Shown here: positions 44,879-59,500 of the stretch, piece after piece
Layout of the letters: the number at the start of each line of letters is the position of its first letter
Position numbering within the stretch: position 1 is the stretch's first letter
Origin: Elgaria multicarinata webbii
Lineage: Eukaryota; Chordata; Lepidosauria; Squamata; Anguidae
DNA length: 64,000 nt
Direction of reading: 5' to 3'
NCBI RefSeq assembly: GCF_023053635.1
Contig: NC_086182.1
Coordinates: 28,939,501-29,003,500, forward strand
Made by a program: the position numbers and the translations under genes
The notes under the pieces: model-generated
Seen by the model: only the letters and a program-made list of their open reading frames with translations
Databases searched by the model: none
What the model was told of the DNA's origin: nothing

Positions 44879-47800
44879 AATAGTGAAATTTATTTATATA
44901 GGACTTTGTTACAAAGCACTGTACATGAAATAAAAAGGTCCGCAGTTTACAAAATACAATAAATACAATTGTTCTAATAAAAGGCCTTTACTGGATTTAA
45001 AAGAATATAACAATAAAAACCTTAAAATAAAACCCATGTAAAGTGTGTCGTGGCCACCACAAGGACCGTCAGCATGCTCTACCTCAGGAACAGCCAGCCA
45101 ACCGTTGGACTGCAACTTCTACCATCCCTAGCCATCATGACTATGCTGGCTTGTGGATGATGGGATTGTAGCCCAACATCCCTGGAGGGCTCCAAGCTGT
45201 GGAGGGCTGCCTCGGGGACTCTTTGCATATTGAAAAATTCCACGTAAGAAATGGCCCACGAACAAGCTGTACGCTGGGATTGCACATTGGCCTTTTTCTG
45301 TTATTGCACGTACCATTCTGGGAAGGCACGGTGATCCGCTGTGATGGCCCACGTACAGGCTCTGTGTAATTCCCTCCCTAAAAAATTCCACCCACGTAGG
45401 GATATTGTAACGTATGAAGCAGCCCTTAGCTAGGCCATGGGATCCAGTCATCTGACTTCACACTCTGCCTTTGATTTACCCTTCAGCTGCCTCCATCCTC
45501 CTCCTCAGATGCAGGAACGGATCGCTAATTTCCTCGGGCTGTTTTCTAGATTAGTTTTGCATCTTGGCTCATTTCATTCCTCCTGTGGGGACCACGTGTT
45601 GATGCAGATGGGGAGTAGAAACCTCCCGTTCCTCCCCGGCACCTTGAATCAACACGGCCTGAAGCGATAGGCATGGAAGAGTGCAGCGTAAGCACCGAGA
45701 AACTCTCCTGGTTACCAGATCTCGGTGGGGAGACGCCTATTTATTTTTCTCTACTTGTCTTTACCACCAGAGGTTTAGCCTCCGTAGACAAGCTGGGCTC
45801 GGATGTAGCTTAGAATCATAGAATCATAGAAAAACAGAGTTGGAAGGGGCCTACAAGGCCATCGAGTCCAACCCCCTGCTCAATGCTTCAGGGGGGGCGA
45901 TCTTTCCTTGCACACCACTTTTAGACCATCAAGCCTTCTCTTATCCTTTGCAGTAAACTGACACGCAGGTTTTGTCAATTTGAATGCAATTGCGTACTTT
46001 AAAATATTTATACTCCGCCTCTCCTGCAGTCTGAGGCAGCTTACAGATCGGTTAAAGCAAAGCTCTTAAATACCTCGAACCAAACTGTGTTTGAGGTTAG
46101 GAGCTACACGAAACTGCTGCTTCCTGTCTTTATCCAGCCCCCCACAATTCAAATATAGAATCCTAGAATAGTAGAGTTGGAAAGGGCCTCTAAGGCCATC
46201 AAGTCCAACCCCCTGCTCAATGCAGGCATCCAGCTTAAGGCATCCCTGACGGATGGCTGTCCAGCTGCCTCTTGAAGGCCTCTAGTGTGGGAGAGCCCGC
46301 CACCTCCCTAGGTCATTATTCCATTGTCGTCCAGCTCTAACAGTCAGGAAGGGAATATGCTTCCCTCCACACCAGACCTCCCAGACCTGGTTGCTAAATG
46401 GGGCGACACAGGCTCTGAACACCAGACCCGGCTGCAGCTACTCCCTGCTCAAGCCAAGCACCACCGCTTGATACGCCTGAGGCAAGGGATAAAACCCACC
46501 TTCCTCCAAACTATGTGGAAAAAGGGGTTTAAAATGGAGAATGGATTTTAATATATATAATAATGCGCTGTGAGTTATATCTGCTGAGGTGAATGATTGT
46601 CAGAGTGGGTGTTAAATGTGAAAACTTAAGATGATAAATGCCAAACAGACACGTGGGCTTTTTGTGGTAGTTTAAAAACAAAACAATCAAAAATTTATTT
46701 TTAAAAGTTCAGAAGCTTTGTTTCAAATAACATTTAAATACCTTTTTGAAACCTTTCATACAATCCTGTCACTCATTCACATACGCGCTTTCCTTTTTCT
46801 CACACAATCACTCTGGAGAGCTCGTTCCACAGCCGGGGTGCCATTAGAACATCTTCCTGCAAGAACGGGTGTCTTTTCCCATAAGTCCTGGAGGAGAAGG
46901 AGGAGGAAGAGGAGAATCTCTCATTGGCTACTAGTTATGATGGCTACATGATGCCTCCAGCTTCAAAGGCAACAGAGGGAAAGAGCTGTTACCTTCATGT
47001 TTTCTCGTGAGCTTCCCACAGACTGCTTGTTGGCCACTAGGGAACGATGCATGACGTCTCGTACTTTTTTTTTTACAAGTTCTAGACATCTTTTTGCTTT
47101 CTTTTTCTTCTTAGCTGGCTGCTCCAAGACCCTGAGATGCAGCTGAGGACAACCTACAAGGGCTTCATGGACGCGGTCTATGAGTACTTTGATCATCTGA
47201 TACCTGAGGTGGTCCATCTTCAGGTAAACAGCTGGTCCGTAAATAAGATAGCTGGTCCGTACTATTCCTGCTAAGTCATCTGCATTTTAGACAGCATTGT
47301 TACGACGCCTGCCAAATACGTTTTGTTTTTCTAGAGCATTGTTACGACGGCAGCTAAACATGGTTTGTTTTCCTAGGGCATGCTGGCTTCTTTTTTCATA
47401 CTAAAAAAGTGACAATTTAGTTTCCTCTCTAAAAGAGCATCGCTCCCCTAGAAGAAGAAAATTCCTTTCACCACGAACTCATGAACTCTCCCTTTCTCTT
47501 AGAGAAGGAAAGGAAGGAAAGGAACCTCTCGTGCAAGCACTGAGTCATTACTGACCCTTGGAGGGACACCAGCTTTCACTGATGTTTTCTTGGCAGGCCT
47601 TATAGTGGGGTGGTTTGCCGTTGCCTTCCCCGGCCGTGATTACCTTTCCCCCAGCTAACTGGGGACTCATTTTACCGACCTCGGGAGGATGGAAGGCTGA
47701 GTCGACCCGAGCCGGCTGCCTGAAACCAGCTTCCGCTGGGATCGAACTCAGGCCGTGGGGAGAGTTTTGACTGCAGAAACTGCTGCTTTACCGCTCTGCG

Positions 47801-50800
47801 CCACATGAGGCTCATTCTCTTAGAGAAGCAGCTGCCAAAGGGGCAGGGGGATCGCATCGTAGACAGCCTCCTCCCAGACAGTCGCAAAGGGCTCCTTTGA
47901 AGGAGGTGATGCACAGCCTGATCAACTCAGCAAACTGCTGGGGTGGTTTTGCAGGTTGCCTCTTTGGAAACGATTGTTGGAACTAGGGGTGTGCACGGAC
48001 CCCCCCGATCCGCCCCGTGGATCTAGACTTCCTGGTTGAGCCGCGGGCTCAATTGAAGAAGCTGAGGGACCGCGGACGGACGCAGGTAAGGGAGAGGAGG
48101 GAGGGGGTGTTTACTGGGCCCTGCTGCCATCGCCGCCCGTGCAGCGACGGCGGCAGAGCCCGGTAAGGGACCAAGGGGGAGGGGGGCCTTACCTGCGTCC
48201 GTCCGCGGTCCCTCAGCTTCTTCAATTGAGCCCGCAGCTCAACCAGGAAGTCTGGGCCGTGCGGCCTAGACTTCCTGGTTGAGCCGCGGGCTCAATTGAA
48301 GAAGCCGAGGGACCGCGGACGGACGCAGGTAAGGGAGGGGGGGGTTACTGGGCCCTGCCGCTGTCGCTGCATGGGCGACAGCGGCAGGGCACAGTAAACC
48401 CCACTTACCTTTCTTGCGGAGCTCCGGATCGAGGCGAAGGATCCGCCTTCACCTCGATCCTCTTCGCAATGCTCCGCCGGCCCCCCAATCCTCTTCGCCT
48501 CTGCCTTAAGGGTAGGCGAAGCCCCCCGCTCCGCTCCTGCTTCTCCGGTTCGAGGAGAAGCGGAGCACATCTCTAGTTGGAACTACTTTAAAGGAGACAA
48601 TCTACTCTGTGCAGCACAATCCTCCCCCTTGGGAGGCTGAAGTGTGGGGGGAGGCTTTCAGTTTGGCTCAACCCTAGTTTTTCCCCGCAGCTGACTCTTA
48701 CAGTCTCATAAAATGTTGGTTCATTCCTGCGATCATGGGAAGGATAGTTTCCCAGTTCATTAGGGGATTTTCAGAGGTCCTGGTCCTGGTTTCCATCACA
48801 CACAGTTCTGACACTTGCCAAGGTTGGTGGCACTTTGGAGCGCCCACTTTCACCCCCTTGGCTGCAAACTTACCTGGCAGCAGTGGGTGGCTCTGGGAAA
48901 CACCTGTCATTTCAATTTTCCTACAGTGCTCTGGAGAGAATTTAGGACTTTTTTTTGGGGGGGGGGGAAATATAACTTTATATTTATTTATTTTATTTAT
49001 AATAATAATTTTATACCACTTCATATATTAAAATCCCTCATTTGGTTTACAATAAACTACAAGATAATGAGATAAAAAGAATATGTAATTAAAAACATTA
49101 AAACGTTACAGAACTATAAACGATAAAATGTCCATCACATATGTGCTGCTACCTGTCTGGAAAGCACCAGGTGGCTTCCCTGGAGCTGTTGCCATAAGCT
49201 CACAGCCATGGGACCACGTGAACGGGACAGCCAGATGGCATAACCGTGGGCCCTGCCACTGTATTTGGGCCCCATCCAGCTGCATGAGGATGCTGACACT
49301 TTCCTGAGCATGGTGGGTCCAAAGTTCTATGCCCCCAATGCAACTGAACTTAAAAACAGCTTCCTGGTCATCGCGTGGGTGCTACGAATATGATTAATGT
49401 TATACCATGAATGTGCAGTGCCCTTATTTTATTTATAGCATGCCTTTTTTCACGTACTGAGAGCACCCAGATTGTGAGAAGGTGATCTTTCCAAGGCCAC
49501 TGAAAGGATGCATAGCTGAGCTGAAAAAAGTGTGCCATTTTACTATACCTGTCTGAGTATTTATATGCGATCCTTCAGGGCTATACAGCTCTCTCAAGGC
49601 AGTTCACACAATTAAAACAAGCAATTCGTTAAACAAAAACCAACCAACAGGTAAAATAACACTGCTGGTTTGGAAATCACAATTTAAAAGCATGGGCTGG
49701 CAACTGCAAACCACCAGCTTTTTAGAGCACTGGTTAGGTCTCATCTAGAGTATTGTGTCCAGTTCTGGGCTCCACAATTCCAGAAGGACGCAGACAAGCT
49801 GGAGCATGTTCAGAGGAGGGCAACCAGGATGATCAGGGGTCTGGAAACAAAGCCCTATGAAGAGAGACTGAAAGAACTGGGCATGTTTAGCCTGGAGAAG
49901 AGAAGATTGAGGGGAGACATGAGAGCACTCTTCAAATACTTAAAAGGTTGTCACACAGAGGAGGGCCAGGATCTCTTCTTGATCCTCCCAGAGTGCAGGA
50001 CACGGAAGAACGGGCTCAAGTTAAAGGAAGCCAGATTCCAGCTGGACATCAGGAAAAACTTCCTGACTGTTAGAGCAGTGCGACGGTGGAATCAGTTACC
50101 TAGGGAGGTTGTGGGCTCTCCCACACTAGAGGCCTTCAAGAGGCAGCTGGACAAGCATCTGTCAGGGATGCTTTAGGGGGGATTCCTGCATTGAGCAGGG
50201 GGTTGGACTCGATGGCCTTTTAGGACCCCTTCCAACTCTGCTATTCTATGATTCTATGATTCTAAAGGTAACCAGTACTCTACCCCCTTTGGCATGTTAA
50301 TTGTGTGAAGGGGGCATCAGTCGGTGACAGGATAGCAGGACACGCTACCTGGCCCCACCTCCAAACGGCCATGTCTTAGCATGTCTTAGCATGTTGATCT
50401 GCAGCAAAGAATGTATGGGCTTGCACATACACTTCCATGGAATCGGTACCCGGGTGCAATGGGCTATCCTGATTACATGGGTGCCTGCATGAAAGCTCAC
50501 AGTCTGCCCCACTGTGGATAAGCGTGCTCATGCTTGGATGTCTTGAGCCCGGGCCATGCAGCACGGCCGGCAAGTGAGACCTAGAGCGCATCCCTGCTCC
50601 CCAGGCAATTACTAGAGAGCATCCTGCAAGTAATGTGCCACCTTTACTTGTTTCGCACTTAAGGTATCTGGATTTTCTCATTTCTCACATCAAACCTGGG
50701 AGATAGCAAAACCCTTTAGAGGCATCATTGTCATTATTAAACGTCCTGACTGTTAGAGCAGTACAACAATGGAACCAGTGACCTTGGGAGGTTGTGGGCT

Positions 50801-53552
50801 CTCCCACACTAGAGGCCTTCAAGAGGCGGCTGGACAACCATCTGTCAGGGATGCTTTAAGGTGGATTCCTGCATTGAGCAGGGGGTTGGACTAGATGGCC
50901 TTGTAGGCCCCTTCCAACTCTGCTATTCTATGATTCTATGATTCAATGAAATATTATAAAGCTGCCTATTCACTTTTAGTACTAAAACCAAGTTTAAGGT
51001 TTTAGTACTCGTGTTCAAAGCCCTAAACAACTTGGGACCAGGATGCCTGAGAGAGTGCTTTCTCTGCTATCAACCTGCCTGGTTACTGATGGCATCTAAG
51101 GGCATGTTCCTGGTGGTTCCACATGGACCTATGGTCCAACTGGATTCCACCAGGAGAAGAGTCTTCAGTGTGGTAGCCCCGATCCTATGGAATTCTCTGC
51201 CTTTGGAGGTCAGACAGGTGCCAACCTAGCATTCCTTCCAGCACTTCCTGAAAGTGTTGTTGTTCCAGGAAGTTTTCCCTGAGTGACAACAATGGAACCA
51301 GTTACCTTGGGAGGTTGTGGGCTCTCCCACACTAGAGGCCTTCAAGAGGCAGCTGGACAACCATCTGTCAGGGATACTTTAAGGTGGATTCCTGCAATGA
51401 GCAGAGGGTTGGACTCAATGGCCTTATAGGGTCCTTCCAACTTTTACTATGCTATGATTCTATTTTTTTGGCTAGACTTGACCCCTATGATTGAAAGTCC
51501 CAATTTGTCCATGCAGGGAACCAAGGCAGAGAGATGGTTCATCTGCCCCAAACCATCTCGTGTTTGCAGCGGAGGGGCCCACCTGCGCCTTCAGACCAGG
51601 CATGTGGCCCAACCCTCCTCTGACGCTACTTCAGAATCGGAGATGTGAATGTTCCCCGGGTCTAAACCTTCCCGCTTGTAGAAAGTTAGCAGGCAGAGAG
51701 GAGGGAGAGAATGTACTTCTCTGCATGTTGTTAAGTTTCTGTGTGCAAGGAGTGTTTTTGTTGTTGTTGCGGTCAAGCATTCAGACATCCACTCCCCTCC
51801 TTCCACAACCTGAAGAGGTACAGAGCCAGGAGGACTTTTTCTAGACTGGTACTGAAGATGGAAATTCAAACCAGGCCTTCCTGGGACAAGCCCACTGGAG
51901 CAAACTGGTCGCACAGCTCCTTGACGTCGCCTTCATACTCCGCTTCTCAGGAAATCCTCGCATTTGGACGAGACCTTCCAGTCGCAGACGATCCGCTTAT
52001 GTTCTCTTCTCCCATCTCTCTTTCTGTAGTACAAGAAAGGGGGCCCAATCATTGCCGTGCAAGTGGAGAATGAATACGGCTCTTATGCCGAAGACGATAA
52101 TTACATGGGACATATAAAAAAGGTAAAAGTTTTCCAGCTGCCTCTTTTTTTTTACGATGTTCCTGGTTCTATTCTCTTGCCCCTCCCCTTTTTCTCCCCC
52201 CGCCCCCTGCTCCCGTGTCTTCCTCTGAGCTCTGGAGGATTATTTATTTATTTATTACATTTTTATACCGCCCAATAGCTGAAGCTCTAGGCAATTCACA
52301 AAAATTAAAACCATAATAAAACAACCAACAGTCTAAAAAAACAAATACAAAATACAGTATAAAAAGCACAACCAGGATAAAACCACGCAGCAGAAATTGA
52401 TATAAGATTAAAATACAGAATTAGAAGAATAAAATTTAAATTTAAGTTAAAATTAAGTGTTAAAATACTGAGAGAATAAAAAGGTCTTCAGCTGGCGACG
52501 AAAGGAGTACAGTGTAGGCGCCAGGCGGACCTCTCTGGGGAGCTCATTCCACAGCGGATTAGGCTGCATCTCACCTGTACACTTACCTGGGAGGAGGGCC
52601 CATTCAACTGCATGCGGCTCAGTTCTGAAGAGGCATGTAAGGGATTGCGCTGTTCATTTGCATTTGAGTAAAACAATAGTTGTGATTATGCCAACCACAC
52701 CCCCCCAATCCCATGGTCTTGTGTCAGGCACCACCTTAGAAGACGGATCCTGTTCTAGGACTGAGAACTCAGGAATGCCTCTTCTAAAATGGTAGTTTTC
52801 ATCTGCAGCTTTTTAAAATAATAATAATAATAACAACAACAACAACTTGTATTTAAAATAATACAATTTTAAAAATAATCTGCTAAATTAATCCGGCTGC
52901 CTTTTTAGCCCATTGGAAAACTGTTTTTGTTTTTTAAATTGTCGAAGGGTGCAATCCTTTGCATGTTTAGACTTAAATAATGTCCTACAACAACTCCCAG
53001 CGTTCCCCAGCCAGCATGTCTAGCGGGGGAATGCTGGGAGTTGTATGATTCCCCCCCTCCAGTGTAAACATGCATAAGATTGCACCCTGAACAGGTAAAT
53101 TCTATCACTAAAATTGCAGCCACGCTGAAGAAATTACTACTTTATTACAAAAATGTCTGTTCTGCGTGCCTGTCGGTTTGGGATGGCTCACCATCATCCA
53201 TTTTCAAAACCATACAATCAACACAACAAAACAATTAAAAATACAATGTGGGAGCAGGATTGAATAGCAGAGCAACGTATCACCAGCCACAAAATATTTT
53301 ACCTTGCTAGAGTTTTCAGTGTTCTGTCCAAGCAGTTTTCCCCTACCTGGTGCCCTGCGGATGTCTTGTACCACAATTCTCACCATCCCCAATCGCCATG
53401 TGGCTGGAGTCCAACAACATCTGGAGGGCGCCAGGTTGGAGAATAAGGCCGTACCTTCACCATGCAGGATATAACACTATGAAAGCCGTATGAAAGCAGG
53501 ATATGGAATCTGTACTGTGTCCCAACAGATGTCAGTGCCCTTCCATACTGCT

Positions 53553-53584
<32 letters not shown>

Positions 53585-56500
53585 GAATATTTATATACCG
53601 CTCCCCATTGAAAAATTTCGGAGCGGTGTACAAGGTAAAATGAAAATAAAAACAGAATAAAAGCAGTTAAAACAAAATTTAAAAGAAGCAATAACAGTAA
53701 TCCAAGGCTGCATGTTAAAGAAAGGCTTCTTGGAATAAAGATGTTTTCAGGAGGCGCCGAAAGGAGGACAAGGTCGGAGCCTGCCTGACCTCCAGAGGCA
53801 GGCAGGGAATTCCACAGGAGGGGGGGCACCACGCTGAAGGCTCTTCCTCTGATGGATTCCAATCGGAGGATGGATCTAGGTGGAACCACCAGGAGCAGGC
53901 CCTCGGATGACCTCAGTGACTGGGCGCTCTCTCAGGTATCCTGGTCCCAAGTTGTTTAGGGCTTTGTACACAATTACAAGAACCTTCAACCTGGCCCGGT
54001 AGCAAATAGGCAGCCAGTAGTGTGGCTCTTGCCTAAGTTAGAAGCCACAACTCCGCTTTGCCTGACCTTTCAAAGGTAAGCTCAGCCAAAAAGAAGGATT
54101 GAGACACCCCTGGTTTAACGGAAGAGATTTTATCCAACAAACCCCTTTTTGGGTTTCTAAACCAAAGAGGGCAATTCAATGAGCATTTGGCACAGTGGCT
54201 AGACTTAAAGCCTTCCTTGTGGGAGATTATTTCTTTCAAACCAGACCTAGGCTGCCCTATAAACCCCTGTAATCTGACGCTCGGCGCTAGACAGGCTAAT
54301 TTCACTAATGCCTCCCTCTGTTTGCTTATCCAGCAAAGGACTTTGCCTAGCCCTGCCTGCGTTGATCCGGGCGACTGGTGCCCACAGAAGACCATTTTTA
54401 GCTCAGCAAATCCTCCTTGAGCCATGCTCAGTTTTCTCTCTCGGCTGGTTCAAATGCAAGGCCGCTGCAGAAGAATACAGGGCAGGGGCCTTGCTGCGTC
54501 TGCTCCGCTTGTTTTCCTGAGCTTTGTCCTGGGGGAGAAGCAGTGACCGCTTTAGGTGCAAGAGGCCTCTCCGAGGGAGCTGCTTACGGAGCAGCCTATT
54601 TTTCGGTGTAAGACAACCAGCCTCTCCCAACCTGGAGGGAATCTACGCGTCGTACTGAAGGCGCACGCAAACGCCTTCAGTGCGACCCGAAACCGCGTGT
54701 GTAGATCCTGCCCTGGAAGAGGCGCAGGAAGAGGCGGAGAAGGAGGTGGCTGGGGAATCCGGCCGCGTCCTTGCCGCCACCCGCCGCCGCCCACCACCTC
54801 CCTGCCGGCCTCCTGCTGCTGGCGAAAGAGCCTCTGCTGACCCCGGCTACTCACGGTGAGGAGGGAAGAAGCCGGGATGGGTGCCGGCAGCAGGAGGCTG
54901 GCGGGGAGGTGGTGGGCGGCGGCGGCAAGGACGTGGCCGGATACCCCAGCCACCTCCTTCTCCGCCTCTTCCTGCGCCTCTTCCAGCAGGATCTACACAC
55001 ACGCTTTCTGGTCGCACTGAAGGCGTTTGCGTGCACCTTCAGTACGACGTGTAGATTTCCTCCTGGTGCCCTCCAGATGTGTTTGTCTGCAACGTCCATC
55101 ACCCCCCAACCAGCATGGCCCGTTGGCCTGTCTGATATGGACATCCTGAACGAGACGGGATGACGCCAGCTCATTCCGCCTCCTCTGGGTTACACAGTCC
55201 TCCTTGGGTTACACAACCCACAGACCAAAACAAGCAAACAAAATCAACAAACAGGGAGACACTTTTTAAAAAAGGCAAATCACTTACCATATACAATCAA
55301 TAGAGTGTATTTATTTATTTATTTATTTAATACATTTATATACCGCCCCACAGCCGAAGCTCTCTGGGGGGTTTACAGCAATTAAAAATGATAAACATTA
55401 AAAGTATACAAAATTTAAAAACCATCAAAACATAAAAAACAGTATAAAAACAACAGTATCAATTTAAAAACAACAATTCTGGGGTCCATTAAAAACAAAC
55501 TTAACGTTGTTAAATGCTGTTAAAATGCCTGGGAGAAGAGAGAAGTCTTGACCTGGCACGGGAAAGATAACAATGTTGGCGCCAGGCGAGCCTCATCGGG
55601 GAGATCATTCCACAGTCAGGGGGGCCACCACCGAAAAGGCCCTCTCCCTTGTTGCCATCCTCCGAGCTTCCCTCGGAGTAGGCACTCAGAGGAGGACGTT
55701 AGATGTTGAGCGCAGTGTACGGGTAGGTTCATGTCGGGAGAGGCGTTCCATCAGGTATTGCGGTCCCAGTTGTATATTGGAGTACTATGTTAAGATCCAA
55801 CAGAGTCTTTTTCTTAGTCCTTATGGTGCAACAAGGCTCTTTGTCATTTTTGCTGAAGCAGATCAACACAGCTTCCTTTCTGGAAAACGGTAAATTCAGT
55901 AAATCAAAGCACTACAGTTAAATATTGACCACATTCATTCATAAAATCAGTCCTTGGTAGCCACAGAATTGATACTGACACGCTAAGCATGTTTTGGCTC
56001 TAGAGCCTCCTCCCAGGCTTACGTGGTGGCAACCCTTTTGAGGGATGAGGTTCTGATCTCTAGATTTAACAGCTGCCCCAAGGAACGTTGAGGAACTCTT
56101 CACTTTTATCTTAAGGAGAACTTTTTTTTTTTTTAGTACACGTAACCCCTCTGATTTTTCACTCATGTTCATTTATTTATTTTCACACATGATTGAGGAG
56201 CAGACCCAGATTTGCTGCTGCATAATGTGTGAAAAGGCCCTAAAACTTGGGTTTGCTACTAGAACAAGGAGGAGCCCCAGTCAATTCTGACTTTCTAATA
56301 AGTACATGTATATAATGCACATGTTGGTTGTCCTTGACCTTTTGGGATTGGTTTGGACATTTGAAATTTTGAGGGTTTTATGGGTACTCTCGCAAAATGG
56401 CAGCCTTGGCGGGGGGGGGGGCGGGCTTGCTCATTCTTAAAATGGCTGCCACGGTGGGTTAAAGAAAAGCCACTTGTGCAGGAGCGCCAGGACAAGGCAG

Positions 56501-59500
56501 AGGTGTGTTCTGAGCACTAGAGGCCAGCACTTTGCTTTTTTAAAAAAATCAGATCAAATAAAGAAATAAAATTAAAGCTTAATTTTTGTGAACCGCTGAG
56601 ACAGCTTCAGCTGCAGGGCAGTGTGAAAATGAAATGAAAAAAAGTTGAGGGAGGCAGGATGCCAGGTGAGTGCTAAAACAGCAGTCTGCAGGCATCTGGG
56701 TGCCCATGGTGATCCCAGCCCTATTTGTTCACACTTTCATGTGTACACTTATGCATCCTTGGTGGACACTTAAAAATGCAATGTGTGAATCTGTCTTCAG
56801 TTGTGAAACTGGGCCTTTGATAAGGCTCCTCGGGGCTTATTTTGGCGCCTTGCGCTGAAAGGCCGCTGGCGAATTAGCGGGATTAAATCTGGTCAAAGTC
56901 ATCTCCTTTCTTTCAGTTAGTATGCAGACATTCAGCCAGAGGAGTCACCCGGTGAGATTCCTAATTCTCTTCCCGGTGTCTGAACCGAACCGTTGCTTAG
57001 TCAGAACGTGGGGAAAAGCCACTTGGGAGGAGTTACATTACTCACGGTCTCTTCCAGCCAGCATCGAGAATCAGCCTGACTTGAAAGTGGACTGGATTGA
57101 GAGATCTACTTTTCCCCTTCATTACATAGTTGGTTCTACATGAACTCAGACTGTCTAAAGGGGATTGAAAAGATCTCCCTCCACGCAGCAAGCCAAATTG
57201 CATTGACCGGAGGCTGCGTCGCCTCCGCGCCAGACATATTTCGCATAATCGGCTGCTCATATTCTCAGTTCCTGGATCTCTCAGCCTCTCTGGCTAAAAG
57301 CACCCTGCTAGCAACATCAGCCTCGCACAAGGTATACGAGCACATATTCAAATAAACTTCAGGATTTAATGATTTAAGCCTACGTGCACACCTGGGCTTC
57401 CCACGGCTGTTTCTATTTTTGTTTCTCTTGCATCATCCCTCATGCTAAGGATGTGTCTCAGTCTGCTGTTCTTAAACAACAGGAATGCAACACTCCTGGG
57501 TTTTGTGTTTTAAATGCCACAATTCTTGTAGGTAATGCGATTGCAAGGCTTCATTTATGCCTTAATAGTTGTAAGTGCATCTGTAAACAGAATAGTGAAC
57601 ACCTCCGTCTCCTGTGACTTTACTCGGATGTAAGAAAGAATCCAAAGGAATCTCGGCTTTCATGAAAAATTGCAGCCCTTGTCATAAAAGCTGGAATTTT
57701 GGCTGCTATTAGTACCGTCAGCAAGTTTTGTCTTTTAATGAAAGTACTTCTTCTCACAGCGCATAATTAAATTATGGAACTCCACTACCACATGATGTAG
57801 TGATGGCCACCCATTTGGATGGCTTTAAAAGGGGGTTGGATAGATTCCTGGAGGAGAAGGCTAGCAATGGCTACTAGCCCTGATAGTTCTGTGCTACCTG
57901 CAGTATCAGAGGCCCAGTAGCTGGGGAACATGGGTGGAAGGGTGCTGCTATTATTATTATTATTTATTTATTTATTTATTTATTTATATAGCACCATCAA
58001 TGTACATGTTGCTGTACAGAGTAAAACAGTAAATAGCAAGACCCTGCCGCATAGGCTTACATTCTAATAAAACCATAGTAAAGCAATAAGGAGGGGAAGA
58101 GAATGCAAACAGGCACAGGGTAGGGTAAACAGGCACAGGGTAGGGTAAAACTAACAGTATAGAGTCCAAACAACATCAGGTTTTAAAAGCTTTAGGAAAA
58201 AGAAAAGTGCTGCACCATGTCCTGCTTTGTTGGTCCCTGATCAACAGCTGGTTGGCCACTGAACAGAGTGCTGGACTAGATGGACCCTTGGTCTGATCCA
58301 GCATCAGGACACTTCTGATGTTCTTCATGCATTTTTGTGTGTGTGATGTAGCCAGCGGGGAGTAGTTCTCTGTCAGCAGAAGGCATGGCTCTCCTATGTG
58401 GAAGGTGACTGTTACCATTCCCACTGTGGCTATAAAACACTTGAGGGCTGCTTGGAATAGCCCCGGCCCTTAGACGGACTCAAGGAGACGCTGCGGGCCT
58501 GATACAGAACCTCCGCAGGCTGGATCAGGTCACGGACCGGTGATTCCGCGTTCATGCTGTATAGAATTTGTAGCACAGTTTCAGTGCATAATACTTGGAA
58601 GTAAGTCCTGCTGAGTCCATTGGGGCTTTCCCCCAAGTATGCGTGCCCTGGGCATCATGGCTGCAATCCTACATCAATTCGGAGGCGATGTGGGAAAAGT
58701 CCTCGTTAAGTTCAGTGGGACTTAGTCCAGAGTAAGTGTGCATAGAATTCCCACTTCCGTTCTTCAGCCCTTCCTTCACCTACCTTCCCGTTGCAGAAGG
58801 AGGTAGCAGGACAGCTGGGCGGCTGTTTCAAGCGCTCCTCGTGGGCAGTGTTGTGATTTAGGAGCGAGTCGGAGCAACCATTGGCCGCGTTCAGAAAACA
58901 CGCTAAACCATGCTGCTTAACCACAAAATGGTTACCATTAACCATTGTCTGAACGGGGCCATTTTCATCAAAGGCTCCGGTGATTCTTACGGGAAGGCAT
59001 AGGTTTGGAGCGGATCTACATTGCGTACTGAAGGCGCTTGCATGCGCCTGCAGTGCGCCTCCAAAGCGATTGTGTAGATCCTAGAAGGAAGAGGCGGAGG
59101 AGGAGGAGGCTGGGGAACCTGGCCGCATCCTTGCCGCCGCCGCTGCCGCCGCCCACCTCCCCGCCGGCCTCCTGCTGCCGGCGAAAGAGCCACCCGGGGC
59201 GGAGAGCTCCTTCCGCTCTCCGCCCCGCCTTCTTCCGCCGAGTGGCAATTTCGCCGGCAGCAGGAGGCCGGTGGGGAGGTGGGCGGTGGCAGCGGCAAGG
59301 ACGCGGCCGTATTCCCCAGCCGCCTCTTCCTCCTCCTCTTCCTTCTAGGATCTACACAATCGCTTTGGAGGCGTACTGCAGGCGCAGTCAAGCGCCTTCA
59401 GTACGCAATGTAGATCCCCTCCCAGTCTTTGCTCGCTAACACTCCCCTCAGCCGTTCCGTTCCTTGGAACGAAGTGATGCAGTGCGGCAAAGACGTGAAG

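Noticed and set aside
54552-55174. 130-residue Arg/Pro-rich ORFs on both strands
   Set aside because: They lie over the GC-rich fold-back element; open frames there reflect base composition.
59038-59439. 133-residue ORFs rich in PPASCCRR
   Set aside because: Same fold-back family as 54636, palindromic, open on both strands.
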